Counted from the stretch's first letter, positions 32,890-43,617 are shown. The stretch: DNA of 64,000 bases from Streptomyces sp. NBC_01016 (GCF_026341035.1 NZ_JAPEOQ010000001.1:1364001-1428000), one strand, 5' to 3'. Numbers and translations: made by a program. The notes: generated by a model not told the origin, from the letters alone.

Positions 32890-33825
32890 TCAGGACTCGG
32901 TCCGGTACATCAGGTCCGTCTCGTAGGTAGTGAAACCGAGCCGCTCGTACACGCTCACCGCCGCCTTGTTGTCGGCGTCGACGTAGAGCATCGCGGTCGG
33001 GAGACCGGCCGCCGCCAGGTGGCGCAGGCCCGTCGCCGTCAGCGCCTTGCCGAGGCCGCCGCCCTGGCCCGCGGGCGCCACCCCGACGACGTACACCTCG
33101 CCGAGCCGCTCCTGCGCGTGCACCTTCGTCCAGTGGAAACCGACCAGCTCGTCGCCGCGGAAGGCCAGGAAGAAGCCCGCCGGGTCGAACCAGGACTCCG
33201 CCTTGCGGTCGTCCAGGTCGCGCTGGGTGAGGGAGCCCTGCTCGGGGTGGTGGGCGAACGCCGCCGCGTTCACCGCGAGCCACGCCTCGTCGTCCTGACC
33301 GGGCACGAACGTACGGATCCGCACCCCGGCCGGCAGGACCGGCTCCGGGAGTTCGAGGTTCGTCAACGGCCGCCGCATCTGCCGCAGTTCGCGGAACAGC
33401 GTGAGGCCGAGCACCTGCGCGAGATGCCGCGCCGCGCTGTGCCCGCCGTGCGCCCACACCCGCAGCCGCTTCCCGGAAGCGGCGAGCAGCGCGGCGCCGA
33501 GCGCCCGCCCGTGTCCGTGCCCCCGGTGCGCCGGGTGCACGACCAGCTCGGCGGCCGGGGCCTCGATGGGGTCGGTGGCCTCCAGCTGCGCGTAGCCGGC
33601 CAGCTCGTCGCCGATGCTGAGCAGCAGATGCCGTACGCCCTCCCGCTCCCCTCCCCGCAGTTGCAGCCGGCCCTGCTCGGACACGGCCTGCTGGCCGTCC
33701 GTGCGGGCGGCCTCGGTGAGCAGGTCGAGCACCTTGGCGGACTGCTCGGCGGACAGGGTGGTCAGGGTGTCGATCCGGCGGCCCGAGGCGGTCGGATCAC
33801 TGGTGGGGGCGGGGTCCGTGGTCAT
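32890..33825 (-). CDS. mshD: Mycothiol synthase
   Basis: A 311-residue tandem GNAT protein. The active C-terminal acetyltransferase domain holds the acetyl-CoA loop VVGVAPAGQGGGLGKALTAT, and the family-specific NAAAFAHHPEQGSLT is present. The N-terminal domain has HPAHRGHGHGRALGAAL. MshD acetylates Cys-GlcN-Ins with acetyl-CoA in the last step of mycothiol biosynthesis in the cytosol. Length and motifs agree with known MshD. The start ATG at 33825 is followed by a short polar tail. It is monocistronic between a repeat copy (33886-33940) and the terminator at 32795. Confidence 0.95.
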   Translation of the reverse strand: MTTDPAPTSDPTASGRRIDTLTTLSAEQSAKVLDLLTEAARTDGQQAVSEQGRLQLRGGEREGVRHLLLSIGDELAGYAQLEATDPIEAPAAELVVHPAHRGHGHGRALGAALLAASGKRLRVWAHGGHSAARHLAQVLGLTLFRELRQMRRPLTNLELPEPVLPAGVRIRTFVPGQDDEAWLAVNAAAFAHHPEQGSLTQRDLDDRKAESWFDPAGFFLAFRGDELVGFHWTKVHAQERLGEVYVVGVAPAGQGGGLGKALTATGLRHLAAAGLPTAMLYVDADNKAAVSVYERLGFTTYETDLMYRTES

Positions 33826-33885
33826 GGATACGAGGGTACGGCTGGGCTCCGCCCGGGACGGGGGCCTGGTGCGCGGTACCGGGCT

Positions 33886-33940
33886 TGCGTCGCGGGGCCC
33901 CGCCCCGGACCCCGCGCCTCAAACGCCGGCGGGGATGGAT
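33886..33940. repeat. Dispersed palindromic repeat upstream of mshD
   Basis: CGGGGCCCCGCCCCGGACCCC, then GCGCCTCAAACGCCGGCGGGG: a member of the dispersed family also seen at 3632, 14056, 44145 and 51345. Confidence 0.7.
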
Positions 33941-34035
33941 TGGCCCACCGCCCCAATCCCCTGTCGCGCTACGCGCGTTGACTCTAGGCTGCCTCCACAT
34001 CAACGGTCGTCGCACCGCACCCCCAGGGGGACCAC

Positions 34036-35844
34036 ATGTACGCACAGACCAAGAGACCCCGGCGCCGCCTGCGTGCGGTGCTCGCGGGTGCTGCCACTCT
34101 CGTCACCGCCGGCGCGCTGATGGCCGCGCTGCCCGCCGGGGCGGCGCCGCAGAAGGGCGCGGCGGGTGGGCGGTACCAGGACGTACAGCTGCTGTCCTTC
34201 AATGATTTTCACGGGAATCTGGAGCCGCCCGCCGGGTCCTCAGGGCAGGTCACCGAGGACCAGGCCGACGGCACCACCAAGAAGATCGACGCGGGCGGCG
34301 TCGAGTATCTGGCGAGTTCCCTGCGCAAGGCCCGCCAGGGCCACCCGTACAGCGTCACGGCCGCCGCGGGCGACCTGATCGGCGCCAGCCCGCTGCTGTC
34401 CGGCCTGTTCCACGACGAGCCGACCGTCGAGGCCATGAACAAGCTCGACCTGGACGTGACCTCGGTCGGCAACCATGAATTCGACGAGGGTTCGGGGGAG
34501 TTGGCGCGGCTGCAGAAGGGCGGCTGCCATCCGAAGGACGGCTGTTACGAGGACGGCCGCACCTTCGAAGGCGCCGACTACCCCTACCTGGCCGCGAACG
34601 TCACCGACGAGAGGACCGGCAAGCCGGCCCTCGCCCCCTACTGGGTGTGGAAGCACAAGGGTGTGAAGGTCGGCTTCATCGGCGTCACCCTCGAAGGCAC
34701 GCCGGACATCGTGTCGGCCGAGGGCGTCAAGGGTCTGAAGTTCCACGACGAGATCGAGACCGTCGACAAGTACGCGAAGATCCTCGACAAGCAGGGCGTG
34801 AAGTCGATCGTCGCGCTGGTCCACGAGGGCGGCGCCCCGGCCTCGGCCTCGTACAACTACGACTGTGACGCGGGCGGCGCGGGCAGCGGCATCTCGGGCC
34901 CGATCGTCGACATCGCGAAGGGCATCACGTCGAAGGTCGACGCCCTGGTCACCGGGCACACCCACAACGCGTACGCGTGCACGATCCCGGACCCGGCCGG
35001 CAAGCCGCGCATGGTCACGTCCGCGTCCTCCTTCGGGAAGCTCTACACGGACACGACCCTGACGTACGACCGCGCCACCAAGGACGTCGTCCGTACGTCG
35101 GTGAAGTCGCCGACCTCCGAGAACCACGTCGTCACGCGGACGCAGGCGAAGGCCGCCGACATGACGGCGCTGATCGGGCAGTGGAACAAGCTGGCCGCGC
35201 CGGTCGCGAACCAGCCCGTCGGCTTCATCTCCGCCGATGTTCCCGGCCGGGGCGCCACGACCCCCGAAGCGCCGCTCGGCGATCTCATCGCGGACGCCCA
35301 GCTGGCGCACGCCAAGTCCCTCGACCCCAAGGCGTCTCTGGCCCTGATGAATCCGGGCGGTATCCGCTCCGGCCTGGTGTTCAAGGCGAGCGGCAGCGAG
35401 GGCGACGGCGTGGTGACGTACGGCGAGGGCTTCGCCGTGCAGCCGTTCAGCAACACGGTCAATCTGGTCGACCTGTCCGGGGAGCAGCTCGTCACCGCGC
35501 TCAAGCAGCAGGTCAGCGGGGCGAACGCGGCCTCACCGAAGATCCTTCAGCCCTCGGCGGGACTCGCGTACACGCTCGACATGACCAAGTCGGGGGCCGA
35601 CCGGGTCGTCACCGACTCGATCAGGCTGAACGGGGCCGCCATCGACCCGGCCGCCACCTACCGCGTCGCGATGAACTCCTTCCTCGCGGGCGGCGGCGAC
35701 GGCTTCGCGGCGCTCGGGGCGGGAAAGAATCCGCTGGTCGGAAGCGATGACCTGAAGGCGTTCAACGACTATCTGACCGCCAACTCCTCGGCCTCGAACC
35801 CGATCGCGCCGCCGAAGGCGGACCGGATCACGATCGTCAAGTAG
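34036..35844 (+). CDS. Secreted 5'-nucleotidase / UshA-like metallophosphatase
   Basis: A 602-residue exported enzyme. A basic signal peptide with hydrophobic core is cut near LPAGAAP (residue ~36). The metallophosphatase domain has SFNDFHGNLEP, AAGDLIGASPLLS, GNHEFDEG and TGHTHNAYAC, which bind the two metals. The C-terminal substrate domain carries MNPGGIRSG and YGEGFAVQPFSNTVNLVDL. It releases phosphate from extracellular nucleotides for uptake by Pst/Pit. The start ATG at 34036 follows CCAGGGGGACCAC. There is no clear PHO box; TTGACT at 33978 may be a -35 box. From memory it corresponds to SCO4152. Confidence 0.93.
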   Translation: MYAQTKRPRRRLRAVLAGAATLVTAGALMAALPAGAAPQKGAAGGRYQDVQLLSFNDFHGNLEPPAGSSGQVTEDQADGTTKKIDAGGVEYLASSLRKARQGHPYSVTAAAGDLIGASPLLSGLFHDEPTVEAMNKLDLDVTSVGNHEFDEGSGELARLQKGGCHPKDGCYEDGRTFEGADYPYLAANVTDERTGKPALAPYWVWKHKGVKVGFIGVTLEGTPDIVSAEGVKGLKFHDEIETVDKYAKILDKQGVKSIVALVHEGGAPASASYNYDCDAGGAGSGISGPIVDIAKGITSKVDALVTGHTHNAYACTIPDPAGKPRMVTSASSFGKLYTDTTLTYDRATKDVVRTSVKSPTSENHVVTRTQAKAADMTALIGQWNKLAAPVANQPVGFISADVPGRGATTPEAPLGDLIADAQLAHAKSLDPKASLALMNPGGIRSGLVFKASGSEGDGVVTYGEGFAVQPFSNTVNLVDLSGEQLVTALKQQVSGANAASPKILQPSAGLAYTLDMTKSGADRVVTDSIRLNGAAIDPAATYRVAMNSFLAGGGDGFAALGAGKNPLVGSDDLKAFNDYLTANSSASNPIAPPKADRITIVK

Positions 35845-35950
35845 CTGAAACAAAGCTTGCATTGGGGTGGCCTACGGTTGAACAGTGGGTCACCCCACAC
35901 GTGTGAAGGATGTTTGTGCGATTGGTGGGGGTGTGTGATGGAATCGGCCG

Positions 35951-37144
35951 ATGCGCACCCCCCACCGCATGGCCGACGACCCCATAGCCGACGACTACAT
36001 ATATGACGAGCGCGCAGCGGACGAGCACGCGGCGTTCGACGACTGGTTTGATGGCGGGGCGGAGGATTCGGTTCCACCCGACCACAGGCGAGCAGGACGA
36101 CGCAGGCGCCGCAGCCGCCTCGCCGGGCTCTCCTTCGCGCTCAAGGGCCTGATCGCGATCCTCGTCCTGTGCGGATTCCTCGCCCTGGCCGACCGCTGGG
36201 CGGTGCTCTACGCCGAGAACAAGGCGGCGCAACAGATCAAGAAACAAATGAAGTTGACGGCCGCCCCCGAGGTGGAGATCAGCGGCTTCCCGTTCCTCAC
36301 CCAGCTCGCCGACCGCCGCATCCACGAGCTGAAGGTGACCGTCCCCGACGTCGCCGCCGACCGCGTCACCCTCGCCAAGGTCTCCGCGACCGCGCACAAC
36401 GTACGCATCAAGGGCTCGGGCCCCACCGACATCAGCGGCGCCTACGCCGACACGATCCACGGCGAGGTGCTGCTCAGCTTCGCCGACCTGAACAGGGAAC
36501 TGGGCTCGTCCCAGGTCACGTTCAGCGGGCACGGGAAGAACAAGGTGCTCGCGCGCGGCACCCTGCCCGTCGCCGGGCACGACGTGAAGGTGCGGGCGGA
36601 CGCGAACATCCAGCGGCTCGGCGCGTCCGGGATCTCCACGGACATCGACAACATGAGCCTGGCCATCGGCGACCTCGCCACCTACCGCCCCGGCACCCGC
36701 TCCTCCGAGGGCCTGCACCTCACGCGCTCCTCCGTGGACAAGCTCACCAAGCAGGTGGACAAGGCGCGGCAGCTGCTCGCCGTCCCCGCGGTGGTCAAGC
36801 GTCTCGGAGTGCCGGACAGCGCGGTGCAGCAGGCGCTGAACAGCGACGCGAAGCTGCGTGAGCTGACAGGGACGCCGCGCTTCGTGAAGCAGCTCATGGG
36901 CACGAACCTGATCGACATCGCGCTCGCCCACCCCGCGCTCCTGAAGAAGTTCGGCCTCGACCCGGCGCTGCTCGACGGCCTCACCCGCCTCACCCGGCCC
37001 GAACTCGCCGACCGCCTCTCCCTCGCCTTCCGGCTGCCGAAGCTGCCGGGCGACGACGGATATGTGCGGTTGCAGGACGTGACCGTGGAGAAGGAAGGGA
37101 TCCGGGTGGACCTGTCGGGCGGCGGGCTCTCCGTCGGCAAGTGA
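35951..37144 (+). CDS. DUF2993 (LmeA-like) membrane-anchored protein
   Basis: A 397-residue protein. An acidic cytosolic N-terminus is followed by an Arg-rich patch and one membrane helix (LIAILVLCGFLALADRWAVL, residues ~70-90). A DUF2993 domain then opens with VEISGFPFLTQLADRRIHEL, the family hallmark GFPFL(T/L)Q. The mycobacterial relative LmeA is an envelope protein that binds phosphoinositides and aids lipomannan elongation, so a lipid-related envelope role is likely. The ATG at 35951 has a poor ribosome site; ATG 35969 is a possible alternative. A shorter paralogue lies at 44992. Confidence 0.82.
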   Translation: MRTPHRMADDPIADDYIYDERAADEHAAFDDWFDGGAEDSVPPDHRRAGRRRRRSRLAGLSFALKGLIAILVLCGFLALADRWAVLYAENKAAQQIKKQMKLTAAPEVEISGFPFLTQLADRRIHELKVTVPDVAADRVTLAKVSATAHNVRIKGSGPTDISGAYADTIHGEVLLSFADLNRELGSSQVTFSGHGKNKVLARGTLPVAGHDVKVRADANIQRLGASGISTDIDNMSLAIGDLATYRPGTRSSEGLHLTRSSVDKLTKQVDKARQLLAVPAVVKRLGVPDSAVQQALNSDAKLRELTGTPRFVKQLMGTNLIDIALAHPALLKKFGLDPALLDGLTRLTRPELADRLSLAFRLPKLPGDDGYVRLQDVTVEKEGIRVDLSGGGLSVGK

Positions 37145-37163
37145 CCCACAGGACTCGGGTGCG

Positions 37164-38585
37164 CTACGGGATCTCCGGCGGCGGCGTCGGCGCTCCCGGC
37201 AGGACCAGCGTGGCGATGGTGCCGCCGCCGTCCGCCGCCGAGAGCGCGACCTGGCCGCCACTGGCCTCGACCGTGCGCGCCACGATCGACAGGCCGAGCC
37301 CCGAACCCGGCAGGGCGCGCGCGGTCGGCGAGCGCCAGAACCGGTCGAAGACGTACGGGAGTTCATCGTCCGGGATGCCGGGGCCGTGGTCCCGCACGGT
37401 GAGTGTGCCGCGCATCAGCCGGACCTCGACGCGGCCCTTCTCCGGGCTGAACTTCACGGCGTTGTCCAGCAGGTTCACGACCGCCCGCTCGAGCGCCGCC
37501 GGCTCGGACCGTACGTACCAGGGGGCCAGCTCGGTGTCGAAGGTCAGCTCGGGGCCGCGCAACCGGGCACGCTCGACGGCGCTGCGGACCGTGTCGTGCA
37601 GCGAGACCACCTTCAACGGCCCTTCGGCCCCGGTCAGTCCCGTACGCGACAGCTCCTGAAGGTCGCCGATCAGCGCGGCCAGCTCCGTCATCTGGGCCTT
37701 CACCGACGCCATCAGCGCCTTGCGGTCCTCAGGGGGGATGGAGCGGCCGGTCTCCTCGATCCGGGTGAGCAGCTCGATGTTGGTACGCATCGAGGTCAGC
37801 GGCGTCCGCAGCTCGTGACCCGCGTCGGCGATGAGCTGCTGCTGGAGCTCGCGGGAGCTTGCCAGCGAGGCGTTCATCGCGTTGAACGAGGCCGCGAGCC
37901 GCGCGATCTCGTCGTCGCCCTCGACCGGGATCCTGACCGTGAGGTCCTCGGTCCTGGCCACGTGCTCGACGGTCTCGGTGAGCTGGTCGACGGGGCGCAG
38001 TCCGGTGCGGGCGATCCACAGGCCGGCGGCCGTGGAGCCGAGTACGCCGATGCCGCCGACGAGGAGGAGGACCCAGGCGAGGGTGGTGAGGGGTTGGGTG
38101 ATCTCGTCCATGGGCGTGGCGATGGAGACCGCGATGTCCGGCACCTTCACCTTGTTGGGGCCGTTGGCGACCGGGACGGTCAGGACACGCATCGACGTGC
38201 CGTCCTGCGCGTCCGTGGTGTGCAGGGCCTCCCCTTCGGTGCCCTCCGCGACGGCCTTGTCCGCCGACGTGGCCGGGATCGCCGACTTGCCGCGCCAGGT
38301 GCAGACATTGCCGTCCGCGGAGACCAACTGGATCGTCGGCCCCGGGAACTCCCGCTGGTTCTGCGTGGACGAGCAGGCGAGCAGCGCCGCCGCGCCACGG
38401 TTCTGGTTCAGCGAGCCGACCTGGCTGTGCAGGTCCTTGTCCATCTGGTTGCGCAGTTGGTCCGCCGTGATGAACCAACACGTCACCGCCACCGCGGCCA
38501 CCGCCGCAGCAACCGCCACCGCGACGAGCAACGCGATCCGCGACCGCAGCGGCAACGTCCGCAGCCGCCGTACGAGCTTGCTCAC
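37164..38585 (-). CDS. Sensor histidine kinase
   Basis: A 473-residue EnvZ-type kinase. TM1 is at about residues 18-40, an extracytoplasmic sensor of ~120 residues has two cysteines (LLACSS and NVCTWRG), and TM2 is [20 protein letters not shown]. These are followed by HAMP, the dimerisation/phosphoacceptor box [16 protein letters not shown], and a HATPase with [29 protein letters not shown] and GSGLGLSIV. It autophosphorylates and passes phosphate to the response regulator gene that overlaps its start by ATGA. The signal is unknown. From memory the pair corresponds to SCO4155/4156. Confidence 0.93.
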   Translation of the reverse strand: MSKLVRRLRTLPLRSRIALLVAVAVAAAVAAVAVTCWFITADQLRNQMDKDLHSQVGSLNQNRGAAALLACSSTQNQREFPGPTIQLVSADGNVCTWRGKSAIPATSADKAVAEGTEGEALHTTDAQDGTSMRVLTVPVANGPNKVKVPDIAVSIATPMDEITQPLTTLAWVLLLVGGIGVLGSTAAGLWIARTGLRPVDQLTETVEHVARTEDLTVRIPVEGDDEIARLAASFNAMNASLASSRELQQQLIADAGHELRTPLTSMRTNIELLTRIEETGRSIPPEDRKALMASVKAQMTELAALIGDLQELSRTGLTGAEGPLKVVSLHDTVRSAVERARLRGPELTFDTELAPWYVRSEPAALERAVVNLLDNAVKFSPEKGRVEVRLMRGTLTVRDHGPGIPDDELPYVFDRFWRSPTARALPGSGLGLSIVARTVEASGGQVALSAADGGGTIATLVLPGAPTPPPEIP

Positions 38586-39313
38586 TCGCCGGTCCCGTCC
38601 GATCGCAGCACGTACCCCACACCCCGCACCGTGTGCACGAGGCGCGGTTCGCCGCCCGCCTCGGTCTTGCGCCGCAGGTACATCACGTACACGTCGAGCG
38701 AGTTGGAGGACGGCTCGAAGTCGAAGCCCCAGACCGCCTTGAGGATCTGCTCGCGGGTGAGGACCTGGCGGGGGTGGGCCAGGAACATCTCCAGGAGCGT
38801 GTACTCGGTGCGGGTCAGCTCGACCGCGCGCCCGCCGCGCGTGACCTCGCGGGTCGTCAGGTCCATGCGCAGGTCGGCGAAGGAGAGGGCGTCCGAATCG
38901 TCGCCGCCGCCGTCGGCCCCGGACGCGTACGAGCTGCGGCGCAGCAGGGCCCGTACCCGGGCGAACAGTTCGTCGAGCTCGAACGGCTTGACCAGGTAGT
39001 CGTCGGCGCCCGCGTCGAGGCCCGTGACGCGGTCGCCGACCGTGTCACGGGCGGTGAGCATGAGGATCGGGGTCGTGGATCCCGTGGCGCGCATCCGGCG
39101 GGCCGCGGTCAGGCCGTCCATGCGGGGCATCTGGATGTCGAGGACGACCAGGTCGGGGCGGTACGCGGCGACCTTCTCCAGGGCGTCCGCGCCGTCGACC
39201 GCGACCTCGGTGGCGTAGCCCTCGAAGGCGAGGGAGCGCTGGAGCGCCTCCAGTACCGCGGGCTCGTCGTCGACGATGAGGATGCGGTGCGGTTCGCCTT
39301 CGGCGGGGCTCAT
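38582..39313 (-). CDS. OmpR-family response regulator
   Basis: A 243-residue regulator. The receiver domain has the acidic pocket [10 protein letters not shown] (D15-D16), phosphoacceptor D59 in [13 protein letters not shown], and K in [13 protein letters not shown]. The C-terminal winged helix is [20 protein letters not shown], then [23 protein letters not shown]. It is activated by the overlapping kinase. Upstream on the same strand is the trypsin-like protease gene (78 nt gap), whose expression or activity may be part of the same envelope response; that link is inference. Confidence 0.94.
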   Translation of the reverse strand: MSPAEGEPHRILIVDDEPAVLEALQRSLAFEGYATEVAVDGADALEKVAAYRPDLVVLDIQMPRMDGLTAARRMRATGSTTPILMLTARDTVGDRVTGLDAGADDYLVKPFELDELFARVRALLRRSSYASGADGGGDDSDALSFADLRMDLTTREVTRGGRAVELTRTEYTLLEMFLAHPRQVLTREQILKAVWGFDFEPSSNSLDVYVMYLRRKTEAGGEPRLVHTVRGVGYVLRSDGTGE

Positions 39314-39390
39314 GGTCAGTGTTTCCTGTCGGTGGGTACGGGTGGGCGGTCGGCGTCTCTCAGCCTCGCACGGCCACCCCGGGTGTGGCG

Positions 39391-40470
39391 TCAGCTGTCG
39401 CTGCCGCCGGCTCGCAGCGTGTCCAGGTCCGCCTTGACCGTGTTGATCGGGATGGCGAAGCCGAGGCCCACGCTGCCGTTGCTGGAGGCCGACGTGGAGG
39501 AGTCCGAAGCGGACGAGTACATCGCCGAGTTGATGCCGACGATGTTGCCGTTCATGTCGATGAGCGCGCCACCGGAGTTACCGGGGTTGAGCGACGCGTC
39601 CGTCTGAATGGCCTTGTACGTCGTCTTGGACGAGCCGGTGTCGCCGTTGAACTCCTGGCCGCCGTACTCGAACGGCCACTGGCCGCTGCCGCCGCCCTGC
39701 TGCTGTTGCTGCTGCTGGTCCTCGTCGGTGGAGACGGTGACATCGCGCTGGAGCGCGGAGACGATGCCGCTGGTCACGGTGCCGGTCAGGCCCTCGGGGG
39801 AGCCGATCGCGACGACGTCGTCGCCGACCTTGACGCCCTCGGAGTCGCCGAGCGTCGCGGCCTTGAGGCCGGAGGCGTTCTTCAGCTTGATGAGCGCGAG
39901 GTCCTTCTTCGCGTCGGTGCCGACGACCTCCGCCGTGTACGTCTTGCCGTCGCTCGTCGAGACCTTGACGGAGGAGGCGCCGGACACGACGTGGTTGTTG
40001 GTGACGATCTCGCCGCCGCTCGTGATGATCACGCCGGAGCCGGTCGAGGAACCGGAGCCGAGCGTCGCGTTGATCTCGACGATCGACGGGCTGACCGCCT
40101 CCGCGACGCCGGACACGGTGCCCTTCTTGCTGCTGGGCACCACCGTGGTGCTGGTGGAGGACGAGGCCGTGGCGGAGCCGGTCAGCTCCTGGAAGGCGTA
40201 CGCGGTGCCGCCGCCGACGGCCGCCGCCGCGATCGCCACCGCCGTGATGAGCCCGGCCGGTCCGCGCAGCCGCTTCTTCTTCGGGCTGCCGTGCTGCGGC
40301 TGCTCGTGCTGCGGGTGCTCCTGCTGCGACTGCTGCGAGTACTCCTGCTGCGGGTGCTCGTAACGCGGCTGCTCGTGCGTCTGCTCGGAGAGCACCACGC
40401 CCGGCAGGTACGGGGGCTGCGGAGGGTAGGCCTGGGAGTCATCGCCGCTTCGGCGGTAGGTCTCGGTCAT
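39391..40470 (-). CDS. Membrane-anchored trypsin-like serine protease (HtrA type, no PDZ)
   Basis: A 359-residue S1C protease. A cytosolic Gln/His/Pro-rich tail of ~65 residues is followed by one membrane helix ([20 protein letters not shown]) and an external protease domain. The catalytic triad is visible: His in VTNNHVVSG, Asp in KKDLALIKL and Ser in [11 protein letters not shown]. No PDZ domain follows; the protein ends shortly after [20 protein letters not shown] run of seven Gln plus Gly/Ser interrupts the region between the Asp and Ser motifs, probably a surface loop. It should degrade or process envelope proteins. From memory it corresponds to SCO4157. Confidence 0.92.
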   Translation of the reverse strand: MTETYRRSGDDSQAYPPQPPYLPGVVLSEQTHEQPRYEHPQQEYSQQSQQEHPQHEQPQHGSPKKKRLRGPAGLITAVAIAAAAVGGGTAYAFQELTGSATASSSTSTTVVPSSKKGTVSGVAEAVSPSIVEINATLGSGSSTGSGVIITSGGEIVTNNHVVSGASSVKVSTSDGKTYTAEVVGTDAKKDLALIKLKNASGLKAATLGDSEGVKVGDDVVAIGSPEGLTGTVTSGIVSALQRDVTVSTDEDQQQQQQQGGGSGQWPFEYGGQEFNGDTGSSKTTYKAIQTDASLNPGNSGGALIDMNGNIVGINSAMYSSASDSSTSASSNGSVGLGFAIPINTVKADLDTLRAGGSDS

Positions 40471-40569
40471 GGCACCAAGCCTGTGGCGCGTACATGAGAG
40501 CCGGCTGAGTGCGCCCTGAGAGTCCCAGCAGAACCCTGTTTGCCCGAAGTAAAGACGGGTCGGCGGAGC

Positions 40570-41592
40570 CTACGGGCAGCCGCAGGACTGCCGGACGACC
40601 AGCCGCGAGGGGAACAGCTTCAGCCGCTCGCGCCGCGACCCGGCCACCCGCAGCGAGTCGTCCAGGACGAGGTCCACGGCGGCCCGCGCCATCGCGGGCC
40701 GGTCCGAGGCGACGGTGGTCAGCGGCGGATCGGTGAGCCCCGCCTCCTTCACGTCGTCGAACCCGGCCACCGCGAGCTCGCCCGGCACGTCGAGGCGCAG
40801 CTCGCGCGCGGCCCGCAGCACACCGATGGCCTGGTCGTCCGTGGAGCAGAAGATCGCGGGCGGCCGGTCGGGCCCGGCCAGCAGGCCGAGCGCCACCTTG
40901 TAGGCGTCGTAGCGGTTGTACGGCGCCTCGAAGAGCCGGCCGTCGATGGACCGCCCCGCCTCCTTCATGGCGCGACGCCAGCCCTCGACGTGGTCGGAGA
41001 CCGGGTCGCCGACGGACGGGGTGTCCGCGGTGCCGCCCAGGCAGGCGACGTACTCGTGGCCGTGCTCCAGGAGGTGCCGGGTGGCGAGCTGGGCGCCGCC
41101 GACGTCATCGGTCACGACCGCGACGTCGTCGATCGCCTCGGGCCGCTCGTGCAGCAGGACGACGCGGGCGTCCCAGGCCTCGATCTCGTTCGCCGCGAGG
41201 TCGTTGAAACCGTGCGAGACGAGGATCAGGCCCGAGACCCGCATGCCGAGGAAGGCGCGCACATAGTGCACCTCACGGTCGGGCGTGTAGTCCGAGTTGC
41301 CGACCAGCACCATTTTTCCGCGCTCGGACGCCGCCTGTTCGACGGCGTGCGTCATCTCCGCGAAGAACGGCTGGCGCGCGTCCGGCACGATCATGCCTAT
41401 GAGGTCGGTACGCCGCGAGGCCATGGCCTGGGCGACCCGGTCGGGCCGGTACCCCAGCTCCTTGATCGCGGCCTGCACGCGCTCGCGCGTGGCCGGGGCG
41501 ACCGGCCGGGGTCCGTTGTTGATCACGTAGGACACGACGGCGGTCGAAGTACCCGCCAGTCGCGCCACATCGTCCCGAGTCACCTTGGCCAC
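40570..41592 (-). CDS. LacI-family transcriptional regulator
   Basis: A 340-residue regulator. The LacI HTH is at the very N-terminus ([20 protein letters not shown], then [11 protein letters not shown]), followed by a periplasmic-binding-protein-like sensor ([20 protein letters not shown] to the [20 protein letters not shown] segment). Such proteins repress sugar-use genes and are released by a sugar. No transporter or catabolic gene is adjacent, so it acts in trans or has diverged. The GTG at 41592 gives the canonical N-terminus. It is monocistronic, 100 nt from the protease gene. Confidence 0.92.
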   Translation of the reverse strand: MAKVTRDDVARLAGTSTAVVSYVINNGPRPVAPATRERVQAAIKELGYRPDRVAQAMASRRTDLIGMIVPDARQPFFAEMTHAVEQAASERGKMVLVGNSDYTPDREVHYVRAFLGMRVSGLILVSHGFNDLAANEIEAWDARVVLLHERPEAIDDVAVVTDDVGGAQLATRHLLEHGHEYVACLGGTADTPSVGDPVSDHVEGWRRAMKEAGRSIDGRLFEAPYNRYDAYKVALGLLAGPDRPPAIFCSTDDQAIGVLRAARELRLDVPGELAVAGFDDVKEAGLTDPPLTTVASDRPAMARAAVDLVLDDSLRVAGSRRERLKLFPSRLVVRQSCGCP

Positions 41593-41645
41593 GCGCGGAG
41601 TCTACGCGGATGGACCACCCTCTGGGCAGGGCGTGAGCCGCACAG

Positions 41646-42485
41646 CTAGCGGCGCACGGGGGCCGGGCGGCCCACTCCGTCCACGGGGGACGAAACCTTG
41701 TCCGTGTTTTCTGCGGTATCCGCCTTGTTCGCGGCCGCGGCCCGCTGCTCGGCCTCCCGTTCCGCCTGCTTCTCGGCCCGCGCCTCGGCGTTCTTCTCCG
41801 CCTTCTTCTCCGGCTTCTCCGGGGTGACGAAGCGGTAGCCCACGTTGCGCACGGTGCCGATCAGCGACTCGTGCTCCGGCCCGAGCTTGGCCCGCAGCCG
41901 TCGCACGTGGACGTCCACGGTCCGGGTGCCGCCGAAGTAGTCGTAGCCCCAGACCTCCTGGAGCAGCTGGGCGCGCGTGAACACGCGACCGGGGTGCTGC
42001 GCCAGGTACTTCAGGAGCTCGAACTCCTTGAAGGTCAGGTCGAGGACCCGGCCCTTGAGCTTCGCGCTGTAGGTCGCCTCGTCCACCGACAGATCACCGT
42101 TGCGGATCTCCATGGGGGAGTCGTCGGTGACGATCTGCTGCCGGCCCATCGCGAGCCGGAGGCGTGCCTCGACCTCCGCGGGTCCCGCGGTGTCCAGGAG
42201 TACGTCGTCGATGCCCCAGTCCGCGGTGACGGCCGCGAGGCCGCCCTCCGTCACGACGAGCACCAGCGGACAGCCGGGCCCCGTCGAGCGGAGCAGCTGA
42301 CAGAGACTGCGGACCTGCGGGAGGTCTCGGCGCCCGTCGATGAGGATGACATCGGCACCTGGTGTGTCGACGAGTGCGGGGCCCTCCGCCGGAGCCACTC
42401 GCACGTTGTGCAGGAGCAGGCCGAGAGCGGGGAGCACCTCCGTCGACGGCTGAAGGGCATTCGTAAGGAGCAGCAGAGAACTCAT
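41646..42485 (-). CDS. glnR: Global nitrogen regulator GlnR
   Basis: A 279-residue OmpR-type orphan regulator. The receiver-like domain starts [20 protein letters not shown] and keeps D50 in [11 protein letters not shown] but not the full acidic pocket, as known for GlnR. The winged helix reads [40 protein letters not shown] and [11 protein letters not shown]. It controls glnA, glnII, amtB and many nitrogen and carbon genes. The C-terminus has a ~50-residue Lys/Glu/Ala tail, longer than I recall for S. coelicolor GlnR. ATG 42485 is the conserved start. No partner kinase is adjacent, consistent with its orphan status. Confidence 0.96.
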   Translation of the reverse strand: MSSLLLLTNALQPSTEVLPALGLLLHNVRVAPAEGPALVDTPGADVILIDGRRDLPQVRSLCQLLRSTGPGCPLVLVVTEGGLAAVTADWGIDDVLLDTAGPAEVEARLRLAMGRQQIVTDDSPMEIRNGDLSVDEATYSAKLKGRVLDLTFKEFELLKYLAQHPGRVFTRAQLLQEVWGYDYFGGTRTVDVHVRRLRAKLGPEHESLIGTVRNVGYRFVTPEKPEKKAEKNAEARAEKQAEREAEQRAAAANKADTAENTDKVSSPVDGVGRPAPVRR

Positions 42486-42682
42486 CGCCGCCCACCTGCC
42501 TGGGTCGTCATACGTTCGTGCACGGTTCGCTCGCCCATAACGTCTGGTTCCTCCTCGGGTCCCTACGAGGACGTTTGCGGCACTGCTTCGTACTGGCAGG
42601 AGACCCCGCGCCCTGGGGTTCTGACCTGCTGTTTTGCCTGTGTTTTCGGGGCGTCGTATACAACGCCCTTGAAAGCACAAAA

Positions 42683-42710
42683 GGACCCGGGGGCTGCATT
42701 GCCCGAGTCC
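42683..42710 (-). terminator. Hairpin in the glnR/hydrolase intergenic region
   Basis: GGACCCGGG and CCCGAGTCC can pair over 10 nt with one mismatch. On the minus strand the stem is followed by TTTTGTG. It lies ~200 nt upstream of glnR and ~25 nt upstream of the divergent hydrolase. It could be an attenuator in a glnR leader or simply insulate the two promoters. Confidence 0.4.
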
Positions 42711-42732
42711 TCTTCCCAGCAGAATAGCCCAC

Positions 42733-43560
42733 ATGAGTTGGGGTCCGGCAGGTGACAAGCGTGGATCTTCTGTGTGGCCGATCACGGAACGGAGACAACG
42801 CGTGATGCTCCGGACACGCGACGGAGTCGCCATCGACGCCTCCTACGAGCCCGGTCCCGGCGGCCCCGAAGCCCCGGCGATCGTGCTCGCGCACGGCTTC
42901 ACCGGCGATCTGGAGCGGCCCCATGTGCGCCGCGCGGCAGCGGTGTTCGCGCAGCGTGCGGCCGTGGTCACGTTCTCGTTCAGGGGGCACGGACGCTCCG
43001 GCGGACGGTCCACGGTCGGCGACAAGGAAGTGCTCGATCTCGCGGCGGCGGTCGAATGGGCGCGCTCGCTCGGCCACGCGCGCGTGGTGACGGTCGGCTT
43101 CTCCATGGGCGGTTCCGTGGTGCTGCGGCAGGCCGCGCTGCACAGGGGGCGCACGGAAGCGCACGTTGACGGGGTCGTCGCGGTGAGCGCCCCCGCCCGG
43201 TGGTTCTACCGCGGCACGGCCCCGATGCGGCGGGTGCACTGGGCGGTGACCCGGCCCGCGGGACGCCTTGTCAGCCGCTTCGGGCTGGGCACGCGGATCC
43301 ACCCGTACGACTGGGACCCGGTCCCGCTCTCCCCGGTCGAGTCGGTCCCGCTGATCGCGCCGACTCCGCTGCTCGTGGTGCACGGCGACCGCGACCCGTA
43401 CTTTCCCGTCGACCACCCCCGGATGCTGCTCGGGGCGGCGGCCGACGGAGGCGCGGAGCTGTGGCTCGAAGCGGGGATGGGCCACGCGGAGAACGCGGCG
43501 AGCGACGAGCTGATCGAGCGGATCGGGGCGTGGGTCGCGGCGACGCTTGCCGCACAATAG
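42733..43560 (+). CDS. Alpha/beta hydrolase
   Basis: A 275-residue soluble hydrolase. The oxyanion [10 protein letters not shown] loop, nucleophile elbow [10 protein letters not shown] (Ser), acid in [12 protein letters not shown] and His in GMGHAENA form a complete triad. It has no signal peptide, so it acts in the cytosol on an ester or thioester that cannot be named. It is divergent from glnR and starts a run of plus-strand genes with the MoaD-like protein 57 nt downstream. From memory this order (glnR, hydrolase, MoaD) is conserved in Streptomyces. Confidence 0.88.
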   Translation: MSWGPAGDKRGSSVWPITERRQRVMLRTRDGVAIDASYEPGPGGPEAPAIVLAHGFTGDLERPHVRRAAAVFAQRAAVVTFSFRGHGRSGGRSTVGDKEVLDLAAAVEWARSLGHARVVTVGFSMGGSVVLRQAALHRGRTEAHVDGVVAVSAPARWFYRGTAPMRRVHWAVTRPAGRLVSRFGLGTRIHPYDWDPVPLSPVESVPLIAPTPLLVVHGDRDPYFPVDHPRMLLGAAADGGAELWLEAGMGHAENAASDELIERIGAWVAATLAAQ

Positions 43561-43617
43561 GACGCCGCACACAGAGCAGTACCGAGAGAGCAGAGCGGGA
43601 CCGAGAGAGGAGTCGGG

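Noticed and set aside
33960..34035. PHO box upstream of the 5'-nucleotidase gene
   Set aside because: Only a weak GTTGACT-like half-site is seen, with no 11-bp direct repeat.
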